NCBI RefSeq assembly: GCF_020085105.1
Contig: NC_058058.1
Coordinates: 2,241,587-2,305,586 of the forward strand
Direction: 5' to 3'
Length of the DNA stretch: 64,000 bases
Source: Siniperca chuatsi
Lineage: Eukaryota; Chordata; Actinopteri; Centrarchiformes; Sinipercidae
A model generated the notes under the pieces. That model was given only the letters and a program-made list of their open reading frames with translations. It was not told the origin of the DNA and made no database searches. This document shows, piece by piece, positions 10,501 to 26,800 of this stretch. A program made the position numbers and the translations under genes. Numbering within the stretch: the stretch's first letter is position 1; every line of letters begins with the position of its first letter.

Positions 10501-12955
10501 AAACTGAAGGAACAGCAGGAAGTGGAGAAGGGCCGACTCTGAGCAACATCAGTGAGAAACAGTACACCATCTACATCATGACGAGAGGAGGACAGTTCTC
10601 TGTGAGTAATAAAACCGACACAGTTCAGCTGTTGGCTCTGTCAGATACAGTTTTCAAAACACTCGACCAATCACAAGTTGAAGTTGTTCATATTTCCTTT
10701 AATGGACCACTTGCAAACATGCAAGGCAAATAAAAATGTATATTGGTGGAGAAATGAGGCTGATAATTTAACATTTATTTGGTGTGTAACAACATTTGGT
10801 ATGCAACTAACGATTATTTTCATCTTCAATTTATCTACTCTTTTTCGATGAATCTAATCTTTTATTTAGAAAATGTCAGAAAATAGTGAAAAATGTCCGT
10901 CACAGTTTCCCGCGTCTTGTTTTGTCCGATCAACAGTCCAAAACCCAAAGACTTCACATAAGACAAAGAAACTCATCCTCACAATCCACGAGCTGGAACT
11001 TGGGAATGTTCTGCATTTTTGCATTATGACAAACACTTAGTCGATTATCAGAATAACGTTCTGTTAATCTGTTTATAGACTAATTGTTTCAGCTCTAGTA
11101 TATATTTACAGTGCAAATTGCTAATAATTTAATCTTGCATTTAAAAAGTGGCTTGTTTTTCATGCACATCTTTATCAACATCAACTAAATGGAAAAAGGA
11201 CGAACCCTTTTGATGAAAAACTTAAAATCCTTTTAGTGTGTTCAGACTGAATGCAAAGCTAATTTTAGATGCCGTTGCATGTGAAATCAGTGCAAAGATC
11301 CAAGTGAACGCACAAGAGGCAAATTCACCCTCGGCAGCACGAGTTTAAGATGTTTCTACTTTGGCAAAAAAAAGTGCTGCTTGTTCCAAAATGAACATGA
11401 ATCATGAATTTCAGAGACAAGATGAAAGAGACTGGAAGAAAATAAAAGACAGCTTGAGTTCCTGTTGCATTTTGGGATCTGTCAGTGTGAGTTGGTGTTG
11501 CCATTTAGCTGTACGGCTAACGTCTGTACAGTGTGCATATTGGCTGTTGGGGAAGGTAAATACGGACTAACGCACAAATAACGCAGACAAACGTTCGCTT
11601 CACGTTCAGTCTGAACACCGTGTTGCCCACTTGGAGACTTTGTCACTAGATTTAACGACTATTCAGACCCTCTTAGTGACTTTATTTCTAAAAGGCGACT
11701 AGCGACAAATGTAGCGACTTATTCAGACCATCAGGGAAAAGGCGAGAAATATATTCAATTATATTGTAATTTATTCATTTTATTTGATTTCATTAATTTA
11801 TTAAATTAAGGTGCTCTCTCCCTCACTGCACTAAGCTGTATGCAGATGAATGCATGAAGGTGTCATCAACATGCAAATGAACGAATGACATCATCTGGCT
11901 ACTTTTAGCGACTTTTGGAGCTAGTGCTAGCTACTTTCTGCTGAACACAGATCCAGAATAGCAAAATCATCCGTTCGTTCTGTCCAGCGCTTTCAGGTTT
12001 CTTCCTTACGTTACGCATCGTCCATTTTATTTGTCCAGGTTTTGAGATATCAGTGCCTCCACCTCAATACAATAGCGCTGAGTGGAATTTCATTTGTGGT
12101 GCTCAGAGCAATCTTTCCAGAAACGATAGTCAAGTTTCCGTCCAAATGTAGCGCAAATCTTAACCGAATGTTCAGAAAATCGGCTGAAGAAAATGTGAAT
12201 TTATGCTGTTTATGTTGTGCGAAGAGTTGGCTCATGGAGATAAGCAGTAGGTGGAGCTAAGTCTCCAGGCAGGTGTCAGGTGCCATTAAACCTTTGTAGA
12301 AGACGAGGACACAACGCGATGACGTCATATTTTTAGTCCCTCCAGTGGAAGCTTCGGTGGACGTTTAAGTCCATGCACGTCATGATTAATTCGCCGAGTC
12401 TGTTTCTACTGCACTTTGTCGCATTTTCCTAATGTCTCTGTCTCTCGGTTACTTTCTACTGAAGAAATGGCTCCTATAAAAACTGTTGTGTGTTGTGGGG
12501 ATTATCCAGAGTAGCGGGGACACTGCTGTTGCTGTTGAATTGTTATAACGTAATTTTTCCATTCATCACTATTGTATTGGTGTGGAGGCAGAAATCTCAG
12601 AAACATATCTCGGTATGGATAGATACCACTAGATGTAAGCGAGAAAAATGTTTTTTGTGAACTGACCCTTTAATGAACATTACAGCTTAAAGGGGATTTT
12701 AGCAGCGGTTGTCTGACACGCTGTTCTTCACTTATTTTTCGTGTTTTCGACTCACCCTTCCTCCCGCCTCAGACGCTGAACGGCTCTCTGACTCTGGAGT
12801 TGGTCAACGAGAAATACTGGAAGGTCAGGAAGCCTCTGGAGCTTTACTACGCTCCCACCAAGGACCAGCAGCAACCACAACCGCCACCGCCACAGCAACC
12901 GCAACAGAAGTCTCCTCCTCCTCCTCCTCCTCCTCCACCACAGAGGGAGGGGTGA
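7368..12955 (+). CDS. ring1: RING1, Polycomb PRC1 E3 ubiquitin ligase
   Basis: Coding exons: 7368-7445, 7928-8088, 8754-8978, 9674-9994, 10373-10601, 12773-12955; 1197 nt, 398 aa, all with GT-AG introns. RING1/RNF2 are catalytic subunits of Polycomb repressive complex 1 and monoubiquitinate histone H2A in the nucleus. The C3HC4 RING finger is intact: C48, C51, C64, H66, C69, C72, C84, C87, starting CPICLDML. The flanking helices ([21 protein letters not shown]) match the family. A variable acidic/Pro/Ser linker (exon 5) carries a basic KRPRV patch. The C-terminal RAWUL domain starts at [20 protein letters not shown] and continues through [13 protein letters not shown]. After APTKD the protein has about 29 extra residues of Gln and Pro not expected in the mammalian protein. 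The start is the ATG at 7368, in the first coding exon. The gene converges on rps18. Confidence 0.97.
7453..7498. repeat. (GT)23 after ring1 exon 2 donor
   Basis: A long GT run beginning 8 bp into the intron after the donor at 7446, followed by (GA)n to about 7513. Confidence 0.95.
7902..7921. repeat. (GT)10 abutting ring1 exon 3 acceptor
   Basis: The run ends 6 bp before the exon that encodes the RING finger (exon starts 7928). The acceptor is therefore GT repeat plus ATTCAG, with little normal pyrimidine tract. Confidence 0.92.
10800..11100. repeat. hAT-like non-autonomous element (ring1 intron 6)
   Basis: Begins GCAACTAACGATTATTTTCA and ends GACTAATTGTTTCAGCTCTA. The interior has AAATGTCAGAAAATAGTG and TTGTCCGATCAACAGTCC. 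The same family occurs at 21325-21475, around 24740-25735 and at 40905-41112. It resembles a repeat common in fish genomes; the class assignment is from memory of that type. Confidence 0.7.
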
Positions 12956-13038
12956 GGCAGAGCAGCGTGCTGCTTTTCTCTCCAACCCTCCTCCCATTTA
13001 ACCACACGTCTTCTTTTAAAGATTATTATCAGCGTATC

Positions 13039-13046
<8 letters not shown>

Positions 13047-13071
<25 letters not shown>
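13047..13071. repeat. Poly(A) run
   Basis: A run of about 25 A directly downstream of ring1 coding sequence, in its likely 3' UTR. No canonical AATAAA precedes it, so it is not evidence of a processed transcript. Confidence 0.9.
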
Positions 13072-13072
<1 letters not shown>

Positions 13073-13529
13073 TGCCGGCATTAAGATGGCCGCGTTTGAT
13101 TTCATCTGCGAAATGAACTGATCATTTCGAATGTGTGAAATCTGACCCGAGACCTGATTTTTGAAGGATTGATCAACAAGTAAAAAAAAAGATCAGCAGC
13201 ATTGAGGAGAAAACCGCTAAATAACAGCTGGTAAATCTTTTGCTTTTGTCTGCTTTACCGGACGCTGCTCTGGTAAATAACTAGCCTTCATTTGTTGACG
13301 CCATCGGGGAGAGGCCTGGGATTATAAACTGTCACTGTGGCCGATGGACCTGGACATGACAAGTGAGATCCCAAGAATCTGCAACTCGTTAGCTTCTGTT
13401 TCCCATCAGTTTGAATATCTTATGACTTACAAATACTTAACTACACACATTTAAAAAGACAAAGCTGTGCAAAGTCTCTGCTACTGCCGCTACAACCTTC
13501 TCTGATCTGAATGTTTGACAGTTTTTAGT

Positions 13530-13932
13530 GGGGATGCACCGAAATGCTGGACCGATACCAGTGCTGAAAATAACTATTTGGCCGATAGCCGTTTTTTGTT
13601 TTTGTTGTTATTTACCCCCCCCCCCCCCCAACAAAGAAATCTTCATTATAAAAAACCTGAACTGTCAGCCCTTCATCGCACTATCTTTGAATGAGCATAA
13701 ATTCAATAATACAAATTTATGAAACGACCTTTAATGTAACCTTCTTTCACATGAAAACGTTTCTTTTCAGCTTCAAAAGCCTTTTTAGCTGCTGTACAAC
13801 AAATACAAAGAACCAACGCAAAATTGAGACGACAGATAAACATCAGCCACTGCCGTCGGTGAATGTCATCCTATTAACGATCGCAGTCCACAGGGGGAAT
13901 GTCGGCCGATGCCGATATATCGGTGCATCCCT
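13530..13932. mobile_element. MITE with GGGATGCACCGA terminal inverted repeats
   Basis: The left end GGGGATGCACCGAAA and right end TATCGGTGCATCCCT are inverted repeats about 400 bp apart, enclosing GGCCGATAGCCG and GTCGGCCGATGCCG sub-repeats. T-rich octamers flank both ends and could be a degraded target duplication (GTTTTTAG versus GTTTTTTT). It contains no transposase. hAT-like by the end motif. Confidence 0.75.
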
Positions 13933-15118
13933 GTTTTTTTAATAAGTTTCAGTTCTGATTCTGAGTGGGATTGTTTTTCCGATACTTACTTTTCTCAAAA
14001 TAAAAAAAACACATTTTATTTATTTCTCCTGACACAAACAGCCATATTACAAACAATAGAGAATTAAATATGAAAATTGGCAAACGTATTAAGGCAATAC
14101 CTTTGGAAGCCCATTTCAGCCAGGAAAATAAAAAAAAATTGATGAAAAGTTAGAAATGATTAAAAAAAAATACTCATCAGTCCAAATTGTGAGATTCTAA
14201 GTCAACGTCAGTGGGTCGTGAATCAATGTGAGTCAAAATTTAAACTTTTCAAGTCACAATTTTCGTTAAAATGTCAAATTTATTCATTTTTTTTTGGTCA
14301 AAATTCTGGGATACTAAGTTTTAACTCTGAGGAAAGTAAAAACTATGAGGAAGGGTTTTTTAGTATGAGATAAGTCAAATGTTTGACTTCCTCAATACAT
14401 AAAGTTAGTATCTCATAATTTTGACGCAGTATTTCAAGTTTGGCCTGCATTTCACTGCACAGTGTAGAGATATGTCGAGTATGTGACAAATAAACTTGAA
14501 CTAATAATTGCGAGTGTTTTCGTTTTTGTCATTCCTAACACTACATTCGTTTTCTGTCTCCTGGCGGAAATGAGCTTCCATAAACATCTTGCCGAAGGCA
14601 ACAGGACCAATAATGAGACGTCGTCACTCAGCCTCACTGTGAAAAGCGGATATGTGCAGCGTCCTACATTCCCTTTAATGTGTACTTTTAAGAGCTCCAA
14701 AGATGTGTGCAGGTACCTTTTAACTTGTCTGCTATATTTTACCAAGAAATACCATTTTCCACCTTAAAAGATGTAGCTGTAACACCCACCTTACCTCCTG
14801 TTTTTTTCTTCAAACATGCCGAGATGTTCAGTTCGTATCTGTTTTTTCTCCTAAAAAAATAAAAAAATGTTTGCATGAACATTTCTTGCCCTGAAACTCT
14901 GTTCACTTAAAAAAGCCGTAAGCTTTAGTTGGGTTTAACCTGAGCTCCTTAACGTTGAGACTCTTTGCTCCACTAATGTCTTTATATTTCCTACAGCCAT
15001 ATAGGTTTTCCCACCTTACTTCAGTTTTTAATAGAATTGAGAATAATGCAATATCTCCTTTTCGTCTGTGGTATAATTGCTCTGTCAGCGATGCAACACA
15101 AACTGAATAATCATGATC

Positions 15119-15320
15119 AGATGTCTGGTGTGAGTAACCAGGTCATGATTCCTGGAAAGAGACGTTGCTGTAGAGTTTGTTTTTTTTGGAGCTTTGAGCA
15201 CAACAAGCCGAGTGCCATCTAGTTCCATTATATATATATATAAAAAAGGCAGACATCTCTACGGCAACAAACTCGGCAACTCACACAACAATCTAGATGG
15301 ATAAATAGCGCTACAGGTGA
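15119..15320. repeat. Interspersed repeat, copy 1 (partner 28026-28265)
   Basis: Shares GAGTAACC-GGTCATGATT-CTGGAAAGAGACGTTGCTG, then GCAGACATCTCTACGGC, then GGATGGATAAA-AGCGCTACAGG with the second copy. The middle differs: an (AT)n run here. Confidence 0.8.
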
Positions 15321-15805
15321 GAGTAAACACGTATTTTAACAGTTGCCTGTTTGGCTCGAGGGAGTGGTGCAACGTCTCCTGTGGCTCTCGAGCAGCTTTG
15401 TCGAATCAAAATAATCAGCTCCTCTCTGCTTAGTCTTAACCAGAACGCCGGTGTTACAAAACAGAGGTGTTTTGAAATAAGTGCTGTTTAGGAGGCAGGG
15501 AGGGTCTAATGAAAGGCACTATTCTTTTGCATTATGGGAAATGTAGTATCCACTGTTTCTGAAGCTTGACTTGTAGTAGGGACTTAAAGTGAGGATGTCT
15601 CAGCCTCTGCTGCTTCAACCGTCGACCTTTTTTGAGCCCCCCCCCGTGGAAGTAACATTAAAATCACACGACTATAAAAATTTAATTCCCAAGAAACAAA
15701 GAAGCAAAAGCTTCACCCCGAACTCGAACCTGTGTCTTAAAAACTGACTCCAAAATCTACAAGTGAAACAGCACACCAGGACAGACAGTTTGACAACTGT
15801 GGCGT

Positions 15806-15811
15806 TTTATT
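15806..15811 (-). terminator. rps18: rps18 polyadenylation signal
   Basis: AATAAA on the minus strand, 25 bp past the stop codon. This gives the very short 3' UTR typical of ribosomal protein genes. Confidence 0.85.
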
Positions 15812-15835
15812 GAAACAAAAGGGAAGCAGGGGAGT

Positions 15836-20561
<4,726 letters not shown>

Positions 20562-20881
20562 CTTGGAAGTAGGTTCCGTGCGAAGAGGAAGCTGCAACGT
20601 TCTCGCGAGAGTTTGACCCTGTCGGCGAACGGAAGTCAGTCCCTCACTTTCAATCTGTCCGACAAGAAAGAAACACCGGTTAAATCAAACAAACAAATAT
20701 ATAGCTATGTTAACGTAGTCACACGAAATAAATGTTAATTGATTCGAGGCGTTTTGTCCACTCACACATTATATTATCAAATTGCGGTTCATAAACGCAA
20801 GGAGGCTTTTTCGTTTTCGGGGACGAAGAGGCGGAACTGTACATTTGTAGTTTTTTTTGACGTTAGCGTAAATTCGCCGCA
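20562..20881. promoter_or_regulatory. Bidirectional rps18/vps52 promoter
   Basis: 320 bp separate the two start codons. It contains a perfect TCTCGCGAGA palindrome (20601-20610), a motif known from housekeeping and ribosomal promoters. The motif lies just upstream of the rps18 pyrimidine-rich leader (about 20579-20590). The vps52 start lies in GCCGCAATGGCGGAG, which resembles a YY1-type site overlapping a good Kozak context. Confidence 0.75.
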
Positions 20882-23800
20882 ATGGCGGAGGGAGCTGTAG
20901 CTGCTGTTGGAGCTGTTTCGGATGTAAACACAGCTGGAAACCCGACAGAAATCGCCATGGCCTATTTACAAGACGAGGTGACATTTGATTACTTCTGTTT
21001 GAGTCAGTTGTTGTGAAAAGCTAAAATAATTAACGGTTAATGCGCTCTTTCCTTCCTGTGTTCTGTTAGCATTCATAACAAGAGGCAAGCATTATCAATG
21101 AACTGTAACGTTAGATGTAGCTGACTGAAGTGTATCTTGCTAGATGAACTGCTAGATGAATTAAAATGTTGTGATAGTAAACAAGATCTTGCCAAATTGT
21201 GGATTTTGACAAGCTGTATTCATGTTGCGTGAAGCTAATGTAGCTGTTAGCATCCTGTCAAAACACTGAAAAGCTCAATGATTGTCTGAATGCGCCCTGT
21301 GGCAACAAAGTGAAACGTCACTAGTGTTGAAACGATTAGGCTTTTCATCGATAAGTCGATTGACAGAAAATTAGTCGACAGCAATTTTATTCATTAGTCA
21401 TAAAGTCATCAAGCAAAATGCCAAATGAATCAGTCGATAATGACAATAACCGTTAGTTGTAACTCTAAACATCCTTAATGCGCATGTGTTAGAGATAGAC
21501 CCATCACCTACGAATACATTAGTTGTCTGAAATAATTATTTGTGTGTGATCATGTCTGTTTTTGTCTAGAAGACTGATGCAGACATCGCTAACCTCAACC
21601 TGGGAGAACTGGACCTCACCACTGACGAGTTTATCTTGGATGAAGTGGACAGTAAGGCAGCATTTAGCATTGATATGTGATCAGGATACAAAGGAGAGCA
21701 ACACAGATGAATGGAGCCTGACACCATCAGCACTGCCTTCTGGGGTTAAAGCGCCTAGGACTTAACCTTAGCAAAGTTTTAGCTGTCACATACAGATATT
21801 GAAAGTATATGACATTTTTAACGTGTTTACAACCTGCAGCACAACCTAAACACAAGTTTAAATTCATAACAAAGCTCCTCAGTCAAGGTTTTCCCAGTGT
21901 TAAAGAGAAGCTGCAGCTTGGTAAACACCATGTGTTGTCCAGAGTTTCTGTTGGATGTTTAGTTTGACACGAACGCTGTTCCTCTCTGTCTCCTGCAGTC
22001 CACATCCAGGCCAATCTGGAAGACGACCTCGTGAAGGAGGCGCTCAAAACGGTGAGAATATCCTGACCTGGCAGCTTGGAGGGAAGGATTTAACAAGGAG
22101 GACTGAGAGAGTGGTGACAGCTGAGTATGAGCTGTCATGGCTTCCTGTTGCTGCCTCTAAAAAGACGAGTTTACATGCTCAGCACCTGTTGCTGAATTCC
22201 TATCATTTATCTGCTGCCACTGTCATTATTAAACTAAAACGCAATAAGTCCCGTTTTTGTGAGATTAAGTGAGTGAGAAAACACTTTCTTGGGTTCATGA
22301 AACCAAATAAAATTCTAATAAGTTAAATTGAAACTGCGTTGACTGTGAGCCAATACTAAGCATGCTTCCTCGGGTTTTCACAGCACACTGTCTGTATTAT
22401 TAATGTGATGATCTTCACATCTGTTTTCAGGGCGTTGACCTCCGGCAGTACTCCAAACAGGTGGAGTCGGAGCTGCAGAGGATTGAACAGGCCTCCATCA
22501 AAGACTGTATCCTTCCTGCTCAAAGTTTGAATGTCATGATGTTATAACGCACTAGAGAGAATTACAGAAACATTTTATTGACTGTTACCTGCTAGTTTGC
22601 TAAGCACAAACATTATTTTTAACTTTAATCTCTTTTTTAGGTGATACCTTCTTTCCCTTAATCTCTTTTTTATGCGATACCTTCTTATTGTTTTTCTGCA
22701 GGTTGTAGTTTTTTTGCTTAATGGGCAAAATCAGTCCAGTGTTTTGTTTTTTTACAACTAGTATTTATATACTGTATTTTCACCTTTCCTTTTCTAGGAG
22801 TATTTCATCTAATGCAACATCCCAAAATACAGATGAAATGGAATAAAAACTCTGCGTCTTGTCATTAAACCAATTAACTAAGCGTGTGTAAAAATACAAA
22901 AAGTGCATATATTTATCAGCTGATATACAATATTAAGGTGTGAAAATACTAGTTTTACAAAAACCATATTGATTCACTCCTGTTGAAGTCTTTAAATACA
23001 ATAATTGTGAGCACATATTCAGCTTTTGTCATAATGTAAGGTTAGGGCTCATTTAGGGTTTTTGTTTTTATTGTAAACAAGTTTTATTCTATTAAACATT
23101 TTTTGGGACTGAAAGTGCACACACAGATGATCTGTTGTCGTTTTCCTGATTGTTCACCTGTCAGACATCAAGGAGAGTCAGAACATCGCTCTTCTGCACA
23201 ACCAGATCACCGCCTGCGACTCCATACTGGAGGTAAGACGAGACGCCTTCATCCTGATCCCACAATCCACTGCATGACGAGGTCAGCGTGAGTCAGTGGA
23301 ACATATAAAGAATACAGGACAGCAGCTGTGCACATCTGCATTTTATTTTGCTTTGGCCGCTCAGTTTCCCTTGCACCAGATTTAAGTCTGAAAACATCCA
23401 CTGAGAAATGATTCAGCCTGGTCAGATAACGGACCAATCAGTGAACGTTTAGATGATTGTGTAACTTACTGCCTCTCCAAACTACGGTGGCCCTGAGAGC
23501 TCAGTGCACTGCAGCTTCAGAAAACACAAGCAAATGAAGAAAACATATTCACCAATCTGACAACGCGTGTAGCATTTAGAAATAATCTATCCATGAGCTG
23601 AATGTTTTTGGTTTTTTTGGTGGGACAGTGTGCGTGTCCCACTCGTGGCCGGGCGTGTTCATCACTTTTTATTGTCCCCTGGAAACAGTTTGGTTGTGTT
23701 TTGTCACTTTGCGCATGTGTTTTCAAACTTGCCACCAGTTCCAGATGTTGTAAATATAAAATGAAGCATGATTCTGCAGCCTCGTGCGCCTTTTTGCCCT

Positions 23801-26800
23801 CATTTTATGTAGAAGATGATTTTGGAGTTTACGAGAAATTTGGCATTGTTTCCAGAAAAGGAATAATTTTTAGTCTCAAAACAACTCTCACCTGCACTTT
23901 CCCTTCATGTCACCGTATCTCTTTTTTGTTTCTTTCTGTCTGTGCTCCCACCTTCCTCTTCTGCTCCCCCCACGATGTATCTGTCTTCACTTTGTGGTTT
24001 TCAGTGTCTGCTTCATGCTGATTCCCCTAAAAAGATTTACTCAAACTTTCAAGCTCTTTAATTAACTTGTTACACACAAAACCAACCATTTACAAAAGCA
24101 AGGAGCATAGAGCTCTGTCCTCTTCCTCCAGTGTGAACAGCAGGAATTTCTATCAATAAAAGTATTTTTAACTTGAAGTTGTTTTCTGTCTGTCCATTCG
24201 TTCTTTCAGCGTATGGAGGGCATGCTGAGTGGCTTCCAGAGCGACCTGTCCTCCATCAGCAGTGAGATCCACACTCTGCAGCAGCAGTCGGTCAGCATGA
24301 ACGTCCGGCTGAAGAACAGGCAGGCGGTACGCAGCCACCTCAGCCAGCTGGTGGACGAGCTGGTGGTGCCCGGAGCCATGATCTCGTAAGTGGGACGGAG
24401 AGAGTGGTGGTTCAAAACAGCTGTTAGGACAGTTGAATGAACCGTAGAAGTGTGAAAGAGCGTGTGTTTGTCTGACGTCGTCCCGTGTCGTCGCAGCACC
24501 ATCCTGGACAGCCCTGTGACGGAGCAGGAGTTTCTGGAGCAGCTCCACGAACTCAACAACAAGATCAACTTCGCCAAAGAGCTGAGCTTCAGAGAGACGC
24601 TAGCCTGCTCCGACATCCAGGACATCGTCGACCGACTCAAACTCAAGGTGAGACAGAGAGAGGATATGTATGTTTTTAATTCTTCAAATTTATTAGGATG
24701 GAATAACAAGGGCTCCAAGTAAAGATTATTTTCACTGAAATAAAAACTGAAAGATGCTCATCACAGTATCCTACAGCCCAAAGTGACTCCGTCAAATGTG
24801 ACGGTGTAGTCCCTCATTCGTCCAGGAGTGTTCCATCGTAGAAAAGGTTTCAGTCGTAGTCATCTGGACACTGTTTTCAGAATCAAGACGTTTCGGCTCC
24901 CATCCGGAAGTCATTCTCAATTGTGAAAATGGTCTGAGAACTCAGAAATTTAAGCTACCCTGTTGTTTAAGCCCTGCCCTCAGGGAAGAATCTACCTGAG
25001 TGTCTGCAGTTACCCTGCCTAGTTTCACCTGAAACTGCCCTTCTTTTGTTTCCATGATGGCCCAGTAATCAGTAATCAGGCCTATTGTTTTCTGGCTGCA
25101 CCTCCCTCATCACTGTTAAGTACCAGATTAGCATATTTAAACAGAAATGGTGGTCTGAGATTCAACTTGCCAACTGTTTACCACAGTGTATTAGCACCTT
25201 GGTCAAGCCAATCATATGCTAATCAGGCACTTAACAGTGATGAGGGAGGTGCAGCCAGAAAACAATAGGCCTGATTACTGATTACTGGGCCATCATGGAA
25301 ACAAAAGGTCAGTTTCAGGTGAAACTAGGCAGAGTAATCAGCAGATACTCAGGTAGACTCCTCCCCGAGGGCCGAAGCAACACAGAGTAGCTTAAATTTC
25401 TGAGTTCTCAGACCATTTTCACAATTGAGAATGACTTCCGGATGGGAGCCGAAACGTCGTGATTCTGAAAACAGTGTCCAGATGACTACGACTGAAACCT
25501 TTCCGTCAAATGTCTTGATTTGTCCGACCAACAGTCCAAAACCCAAAAATATTCAATTTACTACAATGTAAAAACAACAAAAGCAGCAAATCCTCACGTT
25601 TCAGAACCTGGAAGGATCACATGGATGGTATTTTTGCTTGAAAATGACTTAAACGATAAATCGATTATCAAAATAGTTGAAGATTCATTTTCTGTCGATC
25701 GATTAATCGACTAATTGTTTGCATCTCTAAAAATAACAGAAGGAAGTTGGATGAAAAACCATCACTAATGCAAAAACACGGACAGAGATTAAATTATACA
25801 AATATCGTGTGCAGCACCTTTCTCTTTAAAGACTCTGTTTTTCTCTTCTTCCATGACAATTGTGGAACAGGCACCTTGTTGTGTATCATCCTTTTACAAA
25901 TTAAACTCTTGCTGACGTGAAACTATATTAATATTATTTCTGCCTCACTTCAGGCGGTGTCAAAAATCCGAGAGTTCATTCTTCAGAAGATCTACTCCTT
26001 CAGGAAGCCGATGACCAACTACCAGATCCCACAGAACACTCTGCTGAAGTACAGGTGAGCACGGCTGCACCTGCTGGTTCTCACTCTCTCTTCAAAGATA
26101 CTTTACGCTATAAAAATGATGCATCTATCAGCTCCTCTTCTTTATTCAAGTTCTCTATTGGAGATTTTATTGTCTAGATAAACAAAAGTCACAAAATGAC
26201 AAAGTCCAGGAAAATGCTTACAGCTATTTTTTGTTTCGTGGAACATTTTAGGACTTTGCGTTGCCTTTGAGTGTCATACTTTAACTTTATGCATAGAAAT
26301 TATCTTTTTTTTTACTACACTACATTAGTTTTGTTAGGAAATTTAACAGAATACAGCTTCAGTTTTGTACCAATGACAATAGAGAATATCTTTACAAGTA
26401 TTAATTTCTTTTCAAAACCCTTCGTAGTGTAAAAAAGGTCATCTGCAGTTGTAAATGGTGCTCAGAAAGCTGCAGATATTCACACCCTGAACATTTAAAC
26501 TTCCAGTTTCTGACTGAAAATAACAGCCGATACATTCTGTCCTTTGTTTCTTCTTACTGTAGGTTTTTCTATCAGTTCCTTTTGGCCAACGAGAGAACAG
26601 TTGCGAAGGAGATCAGAGACGAGTACGTGGACACGATGAGCAAGATTTACTTCAGTTACTTCAAGTCGTACAGCGGCAGGCTGCTCAAAGTGCAGGTCAG
26701 TGGATTCACACAGGAAACCACGAAGTCATGACGGCTGTGAGCTCATTTCTGTTTCATCAAACTCCACACATGTACATCAGTATGAGTCTGTGCCTCGTCC

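Larger units (their letters stand above)
12956..15805. other. ring1-rps18 convergent intergenic region
   Basis: Holds the ring1 3' UTR, a poly(A) run, the MITE, a poly(C) run near 13614-13629 and a repeat copy at 15119-15320. Open frames here are short and lack splice or family support. Confidence 0.6.
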
